Source: an uncultured Pseudomonadota bacterium (lineage in GTDB: Bacteria > Myxococcota_A > UBA796 > SXON01). Taken from it: a stretch of 64,000 nucleotides of DNA. The stretch lies in assembly GCA_903921785.1 (NCBI GenBank), contig CAIXRH010000181.1:1-64000 (forward strand), written 5' to 3'. The position numbers and the translations under genes were made by a program. The notes under the pieces are model-generated. The model saw only the letters and a program-made list of their open reading frames with translations. It was not told where the DNA came from and made no database searches. Of the stretch, positions 42,177 to 53,109 are shown one piece after another. The stretch's first letter is position 1. Every line of letters starts with the position of its first letter.

Positions 42177-43631
42177 ATGTCGATCTCCCTCCCCGGCCCC
42201 CGCGACGACGCCTACTGGTCGCGCGAGCAGCTCGTCGCCGAGGAGAAGCGCGTCTTCGAGATCTGCAACGGCTGTCGCCTCTGCTTCAACCTCTGCCCGA
42301 GCTTCCCCGCGTTGTTCGACGCCGTGGACGCGCTCGATCCCACCGCCGTCCTCACCGGCGCCGAGCCCGCCGTCCGCCACGAGGTGGATGCGCTGGGGAA
42401 CCACGCCGGCGCCACCGGCGGCGACCACGCCGCGCCCCCGCGGGAGGACATCCTCGGGCAGGCCGAGGCGCTGGAGAAGCTCCCGCTCTCCGTGCACCAG
42501 AAGGTCGTCGACCTCTGCTACCAGTGCAAGCTGTGCGACCCCATCTGCCCCTACACCCCGCCCCACGAGTTCGCGGTGGACTTCCCGCGGCTCATGCTCC
42601 GCCACAAGGCGATCGACGCACGGGAGAAGGGAGTTCCCCTTCAAGATCGGGTACTTGGGGACCCTGACCTCATCGGGAAGCTCGGCACCATCGTGCCCGG
42701 GATCGCCAACGCCGTCACCAACCTGCGGCCCAACCGCGTGGCGATGGAGATGACGGTGGGCATCCACCGGGACCGCCAGCTCCCCGCCTTCGCGAACGAG
42801 ACGTTCCTGAGCTGGTTCCAGAAGCGCCACCCCACGCAGCCCGACCCGAAGACGGTCGCCGGGCCCAAGGTGGTGTTGTTCTACACCTGCTCCGTCCAGT
42901 GGAACGAGCCCCAGGTCGGCCGCGCCGCGGTCGAGGTGCTCGAGCACAACGGCGTCACCGTCTTCGCGCCGCCGATGCAGTGCTGCGGGATGCCCGCGCT
43001 CGACGGCGGCGACGTCCCCCGCGCCACCGCCTGGGCCACCGCCAACATCGAGACGCTGCTGCCCTACGTGGAGGCCGGCTGCGCCATCGTGAGCCCCGGC
43101 CCCACCTGCTCGTTCATGCTCAAGAAGGAGTGGTTCGACTACGTGGGCAGCGACGCGGCAAAGCGCGTGGGCGCCGCCGGGTACGACCTGATGGAGTTCC
43201 TGTTCAAGCTCCGGAAGGAGGGGCGGCTCCGCGAGGACTACACCACCGACGTCGGCAGCGTGGGGTACCACCTCCCCTGCCACCTCAAGGTGCAGAAGAT
43301 CGGCTTCCGCAGCCGCGACATCCTCAAGAAGCTCCCCGGCGCCACCGTCACCCTGGTGGACCAGTGTTCGTGCATGGACGGCACGTGGGGCATGAAGAAA
43401 GAGTATTACGCCCTCTCCAAACAAGGCAGCCAGAAGCTGATGAACGGGCTGAAGGACAGCGAGGCGAAGACCTACAGCTCCGATTGCCTCATCGCCAAGC
43501 TGCAGATCGAAGAGCAGAGCGGGAAGAAGGTGAAGCACCCCATCGAGCTGATGTGGGAGGCGTACGGCGGCGTCGCGGGCCCGCTCAAGGTGTTGCCCGC
43601 CGTGGTCCCGCCGCCCCCCGAGGAGTCGTGA
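42177..43631 (+). CDS. GlpC/HdrD-type iron-sulfur oxidoreductase subunit
   Basis: This is 484 aa from the ATG at 42177; the longer track start is rubrerythrin in another frame. Two [4Fe-4S] motifs are at ~30 ([12 protein letters not shown]) and ~120 ([12 protein letters not shown]). Two CCG domains follow: YTCSVQWNE...QCCGMP, and LPCHLKV...[10 protein letters not shown], the second a variant of CCG. This is the plan of GlpC and heterodisulfide-reductase-D subunits, which pass electrons without a flavin. It may reduce rubrerythrin. TGATG couples it to the DUF3501 gene. Confidence 0.9.
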   Translation: MSISLPGPRDDAYWSREQLVAEEKRVFEICNGCRLCFNLCPSFPALFDAVDALDPTAVLTGAEPAVRHEVDALGNHAGATGGDHAAPPREDILGQAEALEKLPLSVHQKVVDLCYQCKLCDPICPYTPPHEFAVDFPRLMLRHKAIDAREKGVPLQDRVLGDPDLIGKLGTIVPGIANAVTNLRPNRVAMEMTVGIHRDRQLPAFANETFLSWFQKRHPTQPDPKTVAGPKVVLFYTCSVQWNEPQVGRAAVEVLEHNGVTVFAPPMQCCGMPALDGGDVPRATAWATANIETLLPYVEAGCAIVSPGPTCSFMLKKEWFDYVGSDAAKRVGAAGYDLMEFLFKLRKEGRLREDYTTDVGSVGYHLPCHLKVQKIGFRSRDILKKLPGATVTLVDQCSCMDGTWGMKKEYYALSKQGSQKLMNGLKDSEAKTYSSDCLIAKLQIEEQSGKKVKHPIELMWEAYGGVAGPLKVLPAVVPPPPEES

Positions 43632-44209
43632 TGCTCACCCTCGCCGACGTCCTGCCCATCCCCACGTTCGTCGCCCAGCGCCGCAAGCTCGAGGCCGAGG
43701 TGGTGGCCGCGAAGACCATGCGGCGCCTCGCCGCGGGCCCGCAGATGACCTGGCTTTTTGAGAACCGGGCGACGTGTCTGTGGCAGGTGCAGGAGATGTG
43801 CCGGGTCGAGAACATCACCGCCCCGGCCGCCGTCCAGCACGAGCTCGACACGTACAACGCGCTCCTCCCCTCCCCGAGCGACCTCAGCGCCACCCTCCTC
43901 ATCGAGATCGACGATCCTGCCGAGCGCGCCGTGCAGCTCCGCGCGCTCCTCGGCCTCCACGAGCACGTGCGCCTCACGTTCGCCGGCGCGCCAGATGCCC
44001 TCGCGCGCTTCGATGGCGCCCAGTTCGACGGCGAGCGGGTGTCGTCGGTGCAATTCGTCCGCTTTCCGCTGAGCAGCTCACAGATCGAGGCCCTCCGCGA
44101 TCTCGGCCGGCCGGCTACGCTCGCCATCACTCATCCCGCCTACCCGGTCTCCACCCCGCTCCCGCTCACCTTGCGGGCCGCCCTGGTGGAGGACCTCGCT
44201 TCCGCCTGA
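43631..44209 (+). CDS. DUF3501 protein
   Basis: This is 192 aa, the usual DUF3501 length. Its start overlaps the iron-sulfur gene stop by one base. The pattern LADVLPIPTFVAQRRKLEAEV, then FENRATCLWQVQEMCRVENI, then ELDTYNALLP and QFVRFPLSSSQIEAL fits the family. The biochemical role is unknown; DUF3501 genes are regularly seen with rubrerythrin and GlpC-like iron-sulfur genes, as here, so a role in electron delivery or metal handling is inferred. No cofactor motif is visible apart from two Cys in TCLWQVQEMC. Confidence 0.88.
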   Translation: MLTLADVLPIPTFVAQRRKLEAEVVAAKTMRRLAAGPQMTWLFENRATCLWQVQEMCRVENITAPAAVQHELDTYNALLPSPSDLSATLLIEIDDPAERAVQLRALLGLHEHVRLTFAGAPDALARFDGAQFDGERVSSVQFVRFPLSSSQIEALRDLGRPATLAITHPAYPVSTPLPLTLRAALVEDLASA

Positions 44210-44231
44210 ACCCCCTCCCTTCGGAGTCCAT

Positions 44232-44693
44232 ATGTCCCTCCTCGGCAAGACCGCCCCTGACTTCACCCTGTTCAACCACAAGAAGGAGCAGGTCACCCTC
44301 TCCGCGTCCCGCGGCAAGAAGGTCGTCCTCGCGTTCTACCCGGCCGCCTTCACCGGCGTCTGCGAGAAGGAGCTCTGCACCCTCGCCGGCCAGTTCGCCG
44401 GCCTCGCGGGCGCCAGCGCCCAGGTGTACGGCATCTCGGTGGACATGCCCTTCTCCAACGCGGCCTTCGCCGTGAAGACCCAGGCGGGCTTCCCCCTGCT
44501 TTCCGACGTGCACCGCGAGGCCACCCGCGCCTACGGCGTGAGCTGGCCGAACTTCGCCGGCATCGCCGGCCTCGAAGTCAGCAACCGCTCGGTCTTCGTC
44601 GTCGACGAGAACGGCACCGTGGTCTACGAGTGGATCGCCCCGAACCCCGGCGTCGAGCCGGACTACGCGGCCGTCCAGGCGGCGCTCGGCTAG
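44232..44693 (+). CDS. Peroxiredoxin (AhpE/BCP-like)
   Basis: This is 153 aa of the AhpC/TSA family. The start MSLLGKTAPDFTLFNHKKE is standard. The peroxidatic Cys sits in YPAAFTGVCEKELC, a PxxxTxxC motif, with a second Cys five residues later. The usual Arg is in SNRSVFVVDENG. It reduces peroxides in the cytoplasm using thioredoxin or another thiol. GGAGT precedes the ATG, and the stop overlaps the regulator start as TAGTG. Confidence 0.93.
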   Translation: MSLLGKTAPDFTLFNHKKEQVTLSASRGKKVVLAFYPAAFTGVCEKELCTLAGQFAGLAGASAQVYGISVDMPFSNAAFAVKTQAGFPLLSDVHREATRAYGVSWPNFAGIAGLEVSNRSVFVVDENGTVVYEWIAPNPGVEPDYAAVQAALG

Positions 44694-45118
44694 TGTCCCC
44701 GGCGGCGGCCGAGGCGCTGCTCCGCGGCAAGGGCCACTCGATCACCGCCCCCCGGCGGGCGATCTTGAGGTTCTTCCACGGCAACACGTCCCACCCGACG
44801 GCGGGGGACGTGTACGCGGCGGTCTCGGCCGACCACCCTGAAGCGAGCCGCGCCACGGTGTATGCCACCCTGGCGCTGCTCACCGAGGTCGGCGCGGTGC
44901 GCGCGCTCCGCACCGCGGAGGCGGAGACCCGCTACGACCCCAACGTCGAAGCCCACCACCACGCGGTGTGCCCGACCTGCGGCGCCCTCGCCGACATCCC
45001 CGCCGAGGCGGTGGCGGTCACGCTGCATGGCCGGGTGATCCAGGCGGAAGTCCGGATCGAAGAGCCTTGCGAGGCTTGTCAGGAAATTGTGGAGCGGTCC
45101 CTGCGGCAGTTCGGCTAA
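44693..45118 (+). CDS. Fur/PerR-family regulator
   Basis: This is 141 aa from the GTG at 44693, overlapping the peroxiredoxin stop. The winged-helix domain has ITAPRRAILRFFHG and EASRATVYATLALLTEVGAV (recognition helix RATVY). The metal domain has HHHAVCPTCGAL and EEPCEACQEIV, so both CxxC structural-zinc pairs are present. Such proteins repress peroxide or iron genes when metal-bound. Placement at the end of the rubrerythrin-peroxiredoxin cluster suggests it controls this operon, in the PerR manner. Confidence 0.93.
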   Translation: MSPAAAEALLRGKGHSITAPRRAILRFFHGNTSHPTAGDVYAAVSADHPEASRATVYATLALLTEVGAVRALRTAEAETRYDPNVEAHHHAVCPTCGALADIPAEAVAVTLHGRVIQAEVRIEEPCEACQEIVERSLRQFG

Positions 45119-45139
45119 GCTCCAGGCCACGGAGGCCCC

Positions 45140-45205
45140 ATGCCCGAGACTGTCCCCCTGGAAGAGCTGATTGAGGTGCTCGCGCGGCTGGTGGGCGAGG
45201 CCTAG
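45140..45205 (+). CDS. Putative 21-aa peptide
   Basis: ATG at 45140 follows GGAGG by 4-8 bases. The product MPETVPLEELIEVLARLVGE ends after one more residue and would form a single amphipathic helix. It lies 21 bases after the regulator stop. It may be a real small protein of the operon or a chance ORF; the good ribosome site is the main support. Confidence 0.3.
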   Translation: MPETVPLEELIEVLARLVGEA

Positions 45206-45240
45206 CAGCCCGGGTCGCCGCGCGCGGCCGGGCAAGGGCA

Positions 45241-45330
45241 ACCACAGAGGTCGTGGAGAACACGGAGGGACACCGGGAGGGAGGTTCTCCCATGTCTTCT
45301 CTCCGCGTCCTCCGCGTCCTCCGCGGTGGA
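45241..45330. repeat. CCACAGAGG-type inverted repeat
   Basis: The left arm accacagaggtcgtggagaa is followed by cacggaggga, and the right arm tctccgcgtcctccgcgtcc by tccgcggtgga. Its reverse complement aligns with the left arm across ~30 bases with several mismatches. The arms flank about 30 bases. Sequences of this type (ccacagagg...ctctgtgg) recur in many unrelated bacterial genomes. It occupies a 305-base gap that holds no gene; the rest shows only a short duplicated acgatcgg..gacgcc segment. Confidence 0.6.
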
Positions 45331-45510
45331 TTCATCGTCGTCCGTCGCGGCGAACGGCGCGGGCTTGGCCGCGGAGGAAAAAACGATCGGCCCGACGCCG
45401 TCGATGGATCGCCACGCTGTCGGGGTCCGGTCAAGGCCGCGGAGGCGGAAGCCGCCTGAACGACGATCGGTCTGACGCCCTCCGGAAGGTCCCGGTGATA
45501 CCCGGGCCCG

Positions 45511-46503
45511 ATGCTGCTCCTGCTCGCGTGTGCCCCCGGCGTGCTCCCCGCCTCCAGCGGCGCCGTCGACGCCGCGACCGACACCGCAGACACCGCCGCT
45601 CCGGACACGGCGGACTCCGCCGACTCCAGCCCGAACGACTCCGCGGCGGATAGCGCCGACAGCGGCGACACCGCCGACTCCGGCGACACGGCCGACACCG
45701 CTCGCCCGGAGCCCACCACCGGCCCCTGCGCCGCCTACGCCGCCGCCGTCGCGATGGGCGACGTGGACGACCCCGCCCTGGACGAGCTCTCCGGTCTCGC
45801 CGTGAGCCGCCAGAACCCCGGCATCCTCTGGACCCACGAAGACTCCGGCGGCGCCGCCGAGCTCTACGCCCTGGACTTCACGGGCGCGACCGTGGCCACG
45901 ATCCACGTCGACGGCGTGGAGAACCACGACTGGGAGGACATCGCCATCGGTCCCTGCAGCGCCGGCTGGTGCCTGGTGGTCGGGGAGATCGGCACGGCGA
46001 ACTACGAGCATGCGCTGCTCGTCGTGGAGGAGCCCCTGCTCACCGGCGCCATGGAATTCACCCTCACGCCTGACGTCGAGCCCTTCACCTTCCCGGGCGA
46101 CCCCGAGGACGCCGAGGGGCTCGCGCTGTTCCCCGACGGCACGCCGCTCGTCGTCTCCAAGCGCGACGACGCCACCGCCGGGCTCTACACCTTGCCCGCT
46201 GGGGCGTCCGGCTTGGTGTGGCAGGCGGACATCGCCACCGGCGCGCCCGGTGAATCCCTTACGGCGATGGCCACGGCGGCCGATCTCTCCACCGACGGCG
46301 CCACCCTGCTCGTCCGCACCTACCTGCACCTCTACTCGGTGGACGTCGCCGACTTGACCGCGCCTGGAACGCCCGACTCCCTGGCCTTCGCGATCGAGCT
46401 CCAGGGCGAGGCCGTGGCCTGGGACCCGAACCAGGGCGGGTTCTGGCAGGTCGGCGAAGGCACAGGGCGAACCTTGTATTACACTGGGTGCGCGGCGGAG
46501 TAG
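45511..46503 (+). CDS. Propeller-like lipoprotein with (DTA/DS)n linker
   Basis: This is 330 aa. A very short lipoprotein signal, MLLLLAC, gives Cys at 7. Residues ~18-70 are an Asp/Thr/Ser/Ala linker (ATDTADTAAPDTADSADSS). The mature domain has DDPALDELSGLAVSRQNPGI, LWTHEDSGG, YALDFTGATVATIHVDGVEN, and DWEDIAIGPC, resembling esterase-like or phytase-like propellers in which Asp/Glu residues bind calcium. The closing residues carry YYTGCAAE. No enzyme is assigned. It converges on the MazG-like gene with 8 bases between. Confidence 0.75.
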   Translation: MLLLLACAPGVLPASSGAVDAATDTADTAAPDTADSADSSPNDSAADSADSGDTADSGDTADTARPEPTTGPCAAYAAAVAMGDVDDPALDELSGLAVSRQNPGILWTHEDSGGAAELYALDFTGATVATIHVDGVENHDWEDIAIGPCSAGWCLVVGEIGTANYEHALLVVEEPLLTGAMEFTLTPDVEPFTFPGDPEDAEGLALFPDGTPLVVSKRDDATAGLYTLPAGASGLVWQADIATGAPGESLTAMATAADLSTDGATLLVRTYLHLYSVDVADLTAPGTPDSLAFAIELQGEAVAWDPNQGGFWQVGEGTGRTLYYTGCAAE

Positions 46504-46511
46504 GTGAGGCC

Positions 46512-46975
46512 TCAGCCCTCGTCTGCGGGCCGCGCCGCGAGCTCCGCCGCCTTCTCCAGCCGTCCCCTCGCCTGCTCCACCGGGTACTTCTCCCCGTTGC
46601 GCTTCAGCTTCGCCTCGACGGCCGCTGCCAGATCGATCCCGGCCCGGTCCGCGAAGTTCAAGAGCGTGATGAGCACGTCCGCCGCCTCCGCGGCCACGTT
46701 CGGCTCGCGCGACGCGACCGGCGGCTGGGGCCCCCCGTCGGCGCTCCAGAGGTAGAGCTCCAAGAGTTCGTTCGCCTCCACCGAGAGCGCCATCGCGAGG
46801 TTGCGGGGGCTGTGGTAACGGCCCCAGTCACGTTCGGCGTTGAACGCTTGGATCGAGGCCTTGATCTCCTCGATCGTGGTCTGCGCGTCGGACCAGGGCT
46901 GCGGCAGCGCCTCGCCGACGTCTGTCCCGGCTCGCGAGGATGGAGGAGGGCCGGGAGGTGAACCCACCTTCGTCG

Positions 46976-46979
<4 letters not shown>
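46512..46979 (-). CDS. MazG-like nucleotide pyrophosphohydrolase
   Basis: This is 155 aa from the ATG at 46979, which overlaps the ABC-F stop as ATGA. The all-alpha NTP-PPase core has SVEANELLELYLW (ExxExxE) and EAADVLITLLNFADR (ExxD), as in the RS21-C6/dCTPase branch, which hydrolyses (d)NTPs to monophosphates. An unusual Pro/Ser-rich head (VGSPPGPPPSSRAGTDVGE) is encoded over a copy of dispersed element C (46928-46965), so the repeat seems to have inserted into or become the gene's 5' end. Confidence 0.9.
46928..46965 (+). repeat. Dispersed element C, copy 2, inside the MazG-like gene
   Basis: This reads cggctcgcgaggatggagg followed by agggccgggaggtgaaccc. It matches the copies at 28179-28216 and 63469-63507 in core and order. 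It lies antisense to, and in frame with, codons 5-17 of the MazG-like gene. Confidence 0.6.
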
Positions 46980-48835
<1,856 letters not shown>

Positions 48836-50503
48836 CTACTGGATGACCAGTTCGACGCGCCGATTCTTCGCCTTGCCTTCGGCGGTCTGGTTGGTGTCGA
48901 TCGGGCGGGTCTCGCCGTAGCCGACGCCGGAGAGCCGCGCGGCGTCCACGTGGCCCTGCTCGACGAGGTACTTCACCACCGCGTCGGCCCGGCCCTGGGA
49001 GAGCTTGGTGTTCTTCTTGTCGTCGCCGTCGCTGTCGGTGTGCCCGCCGATCTCGATCTTGCTGATCTCGGGGTGGGCGTTGAGCACCTTCGCCACCTCA
49101 TCGAGCAGCGAGTAGCTCACCGGCTTGATGGTGGTCTTTCCCGTGTCGAAGTACACAGACTCGTTGAGCTCCACGCGCTTGCTGGTGACCACCACGCGGT
49201 GGGGGCAGCCGTCGGACTTCGCGGGGTCCTCCCGGGGGTCCTTCGGCTCGGTCGGGCACAGGTCGCGGGCATCAGGGACGAGGTCGGCGTCCGTGTCGGG
49301 GCAACCGCCGCTCTTCGCGGGGCCGGCCACGGCGGGGCAGGCGTCGTCGCGATCGGCCACGCCGTCTTTGTCCTTGTCCGGGCAGCCGTCGGTGGACTGC
49401 GGACCGGGGGCGGTGGGGCAGCTGTCGTCGCCGTCGGTGAGCCCGTCCTTGTCGTTGTCCGTCTCGGGGCACCCGTCGCGGTCCTCGAAGCCGTCCATGT
49501 CTTCGGCCTGATCCGGGCAGGTGTCGGCGGAGTCGAGCAGGCCGTCGCCATCGTTGTCGGAGTCGGGGCAGCCGTCGGTGTCCTTGTACCCGTCGACGTC
49601 CTCGGCGCGATCCTTACACTGGTCGAGCTTGTCCTCGATGCCGTCCTTGTCCTTGTCCGGGGGCGCGCCGTGGTGGTAGCCGGCGGCGAGCACCAGCCGG
49701 AAGTCCGGCGCGCCCACGCCGGCGACGATGCCGGTGCCGAGGCCGAGGGTCCCGATGAACCCGGACTCGTGGGCGTAGGTGCCGTATACGTCGAGCTCGG
49801 TGGGGTTCTTGTTGAAGGTGCCGATGCCGTTGACGAGGCCGATGTTGCTGTTGAGCTCACCGCCGACACGGAGCTGCTCGTTCACCAGGTAGGCGAGGCC
49901 GAGCCCCCAGTCGAGGGTGCTGCCGAACTCGTAGCTGCCCAGGGTGGACGACGGCGCGAGCGTGGTGCCGAAGTTGCCGGAGATCACCAGGTTGTCGGCG
50001 AGCTTCGCCTCAGCGCTCGCGACAAGGCCGGCGGAGAACCCGTCCACGCCGACGAGCCCTTCCTTGCTCGCGGTGGGCAGAGCGATGAACGGCTTGAACC
50101 CCAGGCCAACCGGGGAGCCATCCTCCAGGCGCATCACCGGGAGCATGCCGCCGATCCGCAGATCGCCGAACGCGCCGCCTTCGTAGTCGGTGCCCGGCAC
50201 CGCCACGTCGGGGTACGTAGGGATGTCGAGGTCCAACCGGACGATGCTGCCGATGGTGTAGCCGCCGACGAGATGGATGCCGAACTGGTCGCTCACATAC
50301 GACGTGGTGCCGCTGTCGCTCGTGGTGACGACGGGGTTGTGCGCGTAGACGAGCTGGAGCCCGCCGTAGTAGGCACCCGGGGCGGACAACGTGGGGGATT
50401 CGACCTGGAGGCCGCCCGCGCCGTCGAGCGTGGAGCCGGCGGGATCATAGGTGTCGGCGTCCACGGCCAGGGCGGACGAGGCGAGGAGGAGGACGAGCGA
50501 CAT
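48836..50503 (-). CDS. OmpA-family outer-membrane protein with thrombospondin-3 repeats
   Basis: This is 555 aa. Signal peptide MSLVLLLASSALA. Residues ~20-270 form a beta-barrel-like region (YGGLQLVYAHNP, LDWGLGLAYLVNEQLRVGG). Residues ~275-430 carry calcium-binding TSP3 repeats (DKDKDGIEDKLDQCKD, DSDNDGDGLLDSADTCPD). Residues ~440-555 are the OmpA peptidoglycan-binding domain (YFDTGKTTIKP, IGGHTDSDGDDKKNTKLSQG, then GYGETRPI). It links the outer membrane to peptidoglycan. It lies 36 bases after the sulfatase stop. Confidence 0.93.
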   Translation of the reverse strand: MSLVLLLASSALAVDADTYDPAGSTLDGAGGLQVESPTLSAPGAYYGGLQLVYAHNPVVTTSDSGTTSYVSDQFGIHLVGGYTIGSIVRLDLDIPTYPDVAVPGTDYEGGAFGDLRIGGMLPVMRLEDGSPVGLGFKPFIALPTASKEGLVGVDGFSAGLVASAEAKLADNLVISGNFGTTLAPSSTLGSYEFGSTLDWGLGLAYLVNEQLRVGGELNSNIGLVNGIGTFNKNPTELDVYGTYAHESGFIGTLGLGTGIVAGVGAPDFRLVLAAGYHHGAPPDKDKDGIEDKLDQCKDRAEDVDGYKDTDGCPDSDNDGDGLLDSADTCPDQAEDMDGFEDRDGCPETDNDKDGLTDGDDSCPTAPGPQSTDGCPDKDKDGVADRDDACPAVAGPAKSGGCPDTDADLVPDARDLCPTEPKDPREDPAKSDGCPHRVVVTSKRVELNESVYFDTGKTTIKPVSYSLLDEVAKVLNAHPEISKIEIGGHTDSDGDDKKNTKLSQGRADAVVKYLVEQGHVDAARLSGVGYGETRPIDTNQTAEGKAKNRRVELVIQ

Positions 50504-50539
50504 CAGGGCTCCGAAAGTGGCCGCGACGGTTAACCCCGC

Positions 50540-53056
50540 TCAGTCCTCCGCGCCCGGGTCCCCCTTCAGCGCGGGATCGAGCGCCGGGGTGGCCCGATCG
50601 TCGCTCACCGGCGGCTCCACGTCGAGGTCCCCCTCCGGCTCCGCCGCGTTTCCCGCCGTTCCCGCCGGAGCGAGCGGGGGCAGCGACCACTCTTCGCCGA
50701 GCACCGGTGGGTTGTCCTCGGCGATCCCCTCCAGCTTGGCCGGGTCCTGCTTCGGGCGAGGGAGGATGGCGACGGAGGCCACATCCACGAATTCGTCGCC
50801 CTTGTCGGTGAGGACGGTGTTGCCGGTGACCCCTTGCCACGAGACCCGGATCACGCCGTCCCCAGCCCGGGTGTACGCCGGGGCGGAGACGCGAAAAGTG
50901 TCGGAGACGGCATGGCCGATCTTCCAGTTCCACATCCGCAGCGCGCCCATCAGGGGCGTCCACTTCACCTGCCCTGTGCGCTTGCTCGCCACGAGCTGGG
51001 CCACGAGCGTCCACGCGTCGTTGATCTGGCGCTCGGCGCGCCAATCACACTGGACCCAGACCTCTTCCGCGGGGATCGCTTCAGCCTGCTCCGCGCGGCA
51101 ACCGAGCAGGGAGAGCTCTCCGCCGCCCCACGAGGCGATCGCCGCTCGGTCATCGGGGTGTTGGAGGCCGTCAAGCACCTGCGCCTGCCGCGCTTCGTAA
51201 CGACCGCGCACCCGGCCATACCAGGCGCGGGTCTCCTCTTGCCACCTGCCCCGCTCCTTCTGGAACTTCCGCCCCAGATCGGACTTCTCCCCCGGGTCTT
51301 CGGCCACGTCGAACACCTGGCTGGACGCTTCCCCGTAATGATCGAGGAACACGGTGTTCCCCTCCCGACGGGCGAGGCACCGATGCGAGCGCCAGCAGGA
51401 GTGGAACAAGACCCGCCCCTCCGGCGGCGGCGAGAACAACGAGCTCCCCCGAAGTTTTCCCTCGGTGACCGGGGCCCCGATGGCCTCCAGGATGGTGGGC
51501 ACGACGTCGATCTGCTGGCGATTGCCCTCGATCTTCCCGGTGCGTCCCGCCAACGCCTCCTTCCCGACCATCACGAACGGGATGTGAAGCCCCTCCTCGT
51601 AGATCGTCAGGTCGTGCTGATAGCGGCCGTGCTCGCCAAACCCCTCGCCGTGATCGCCGAGGATCACGAACAGCGTGTGGTCCGCGAGACCGCGCTGTTC
51701 GTAGGCGCGGATGAGGCGGCCCGTGAAGTCGTCGACATATCGGACGGCGTTGAGGTACTTCTCGAGGCGCCCACCGATCCCCGGAAAGTCCAGGAGCTGC
51801 ACGTGCTTGGGCAGCGTGTAGTCATGGTGGGACGCCAGGGTGAGGTAGGTGGCGAAGAACGGCTTCTCCGGCGCCTCCTGCGACCATTCCAGGCCCGGCG
51901 CGAGCATCGAGCGGTCGTCGATCCCGAAGTAGTTGTTCTTCTCCCAGATGGGCTGGGAGAGAGTGTCCCGACTACGGAAATGTTCGTACCCCATCTGGTG
52001 CACGAGATCCACGCGGTCTTCGAAGTCTTCTCGGGCAGGCTGGAAGAACGCGGTGCGGTACCCCTGCCCCCGCAGCATCCCGGGGAGACAGTTCCCCGGG
52101 AGTCCGCCGGGCTTGGCCTCCCGCGCGTCGCCCACGAGGTTGGGCCAGTCCCCGCAGAGGGTGGTGATGAGCGCCTTGGTCGTGTGGGTGACCGCGGCGT
52201 ACATGTTCGTGGCGTACACCCCCTCCCCTGCGTACTTCACAAGGTTCGGCGTGGTCTTGAGCTCAGGTTCGTAGAGCGTGGTGCGGTTGGCCCCCACGCT
52301 CTCCATCAGGATCACCACCACATTGTACGGCTGAGCAGGCGCGCCGATCTTCACCGGCACGAGGTCCGCCGGATCGGGGACCGTGAACACGTCCTGCCGA
52401 CGATCCATCGCTTCCCAGAAGAGCTTCTCGGCGATGGTGGGCTGGAGGTCCCGCACCGCCTTGCTCGGCTTCACCCGCCCCTGGGACTCAAACCAGATCA
52501 CGGGGAGGAGGGCGAGGATCCACAGGCGGGAGTACCAGGTGCGGGTCTCACGCTTCGGAGTCCACACCACGGGGAGCAAGGTGAGGCTGACCAGGCCGAG
52601 CACGGCGTAGACGTGCCAGGGCCGAAGCTCACTCTTGATGACCGGCCAGACCCGGGCGAAGTCCTCCACGCCAAACAGGATCGTGTCGAGGTCCGTGCGC
52701 CCGCCGGTGACCAGGAAGAAGTTCAGGTCGGCGAGGGTGGGCGCGAGCACCAGCATGATGCAGACATGGAGGAGCACGCGCAGGACGCTGCGCCAACGCC
52801 GCCACGGCACGCGGCCGAGGAGGACGAAGACCATGACCCAGACGCCCCAGAACTCCATCTCGCCGATCTGCACCGAGAGCGTGTCCCAACCCTGCGGCGG
52901 CGAGGTCCGCTGCTTCATCACGAAGATGCGGCCGCCCACGAGCACGAGGAAGGGCACCAACGAGCCCACCCCATACACCCACGCCTCGCGCACGGTCGGG
53001 GTGAGCCAGTCCAAGAATCGGAGGACCCGAAGGGCCCAGGTGCGCGCTCGGATCAA
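50540..53056 (-). CDS. LtaS-like membrane sulfatase-fold phosphotransferase or hydrolase
   Basis: This is 838 aa. About four or five membrane spans occur in the first 190 residues (LVPFLVLVGGRIFVM, VWVMVFVLLGRVPW). An alkaline-phosphatase-fold sulfatase domain (~235-560) has VVVILMESVGANRTT (metal Glu), VTHTTKALITTLCGD with a candidate nucleophilic Thr, FFATYLTLASHHDYTLP and VILGDHGEGFGEHGR (metal Asp-His). This layout matches LtaS/phosphoethanolamine-transferase-like enzymes. The C-terminal ~250 residues are Pro/Glu-rich and unrecognised. A divergent lipid-kinase gene starts 53 bases away, hinting at lipid head-group metabolism. Confidence 0.85.
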   Translation of the reverse strand: MIRARTWALRVLRFLDWLTPTVREAWVYGVGSLVPFLVLVGGRIFVMKQRTSPPQGWDTLSVQIGEMEFWGVWVMVFVLLGRVPWRRWRSVLRVLLHVCIMLVLAPTLADLNFFLVTGGRTDLDTILFGVEDFARVWPVIKSELRPWHVYAVLGLVSLTLLPVVWTPKRETRTWYSRLWILALLPVIWFESQGRVKPSKAVRDLQPTIAEKLFWEAMDRRQDVFTVPDPADLVPVKIGAPAQPYNVVVILMESVGANRTTLYEPELKTTPNLVKYAGEGVYATNMYAAVTHTTKALITTLCGDWPNLVGDAREAKPGGLPGNCLPGMLRGQGYRTAFFQPAREDFEDRVDLVHQMGYEHFRSRDTLSQPIWEKNNYFGIDDRSMLAPGLEWSQEAPEKPFFATYLTLASHHDYTLPKHVQLLDFPGIGGRLEKYLNAVRYVDDFTGRLIRAYEQRGLADHTLFVILGDHGEGFGEHGRYQHDLTIYEEGLHIPFVMVGKEALAGRTGKIEGNRQQIDVVPTILEAIGAPVTEGKLRGSSLFSPPPEGRVLFHSCWRSHRCLARREGNTVFLDHYGEASSQVFDVAEDPGEKSDLGRKFQKERGRWQEETRAWYGRVRGRYEARQAQVLDGLQHPDDRAAIASWGGGELSLLGCRAEQAEAIPAEEVWVQCDWRAERQINDAWTLVAQLVASKRTGQVKWTPLMGALRMWNWKIGHAVSDTFRVSAPAYTRAGDGVIRVSWQGVTGNTVLTDKGDEFVDVASVAILPRPKQDPAKLEGIAEDNPPVLGEEWSLPPLAPAGTAGNAAEPEGDLDVEPPVSDDRATPALDPALKGDPGAED

Positions 53057-53109
53057 CTCTACCGCCGCCGTTGAGCGCGCGCGCGTAACCGAAAGGATAC
53101 GACAACGGC

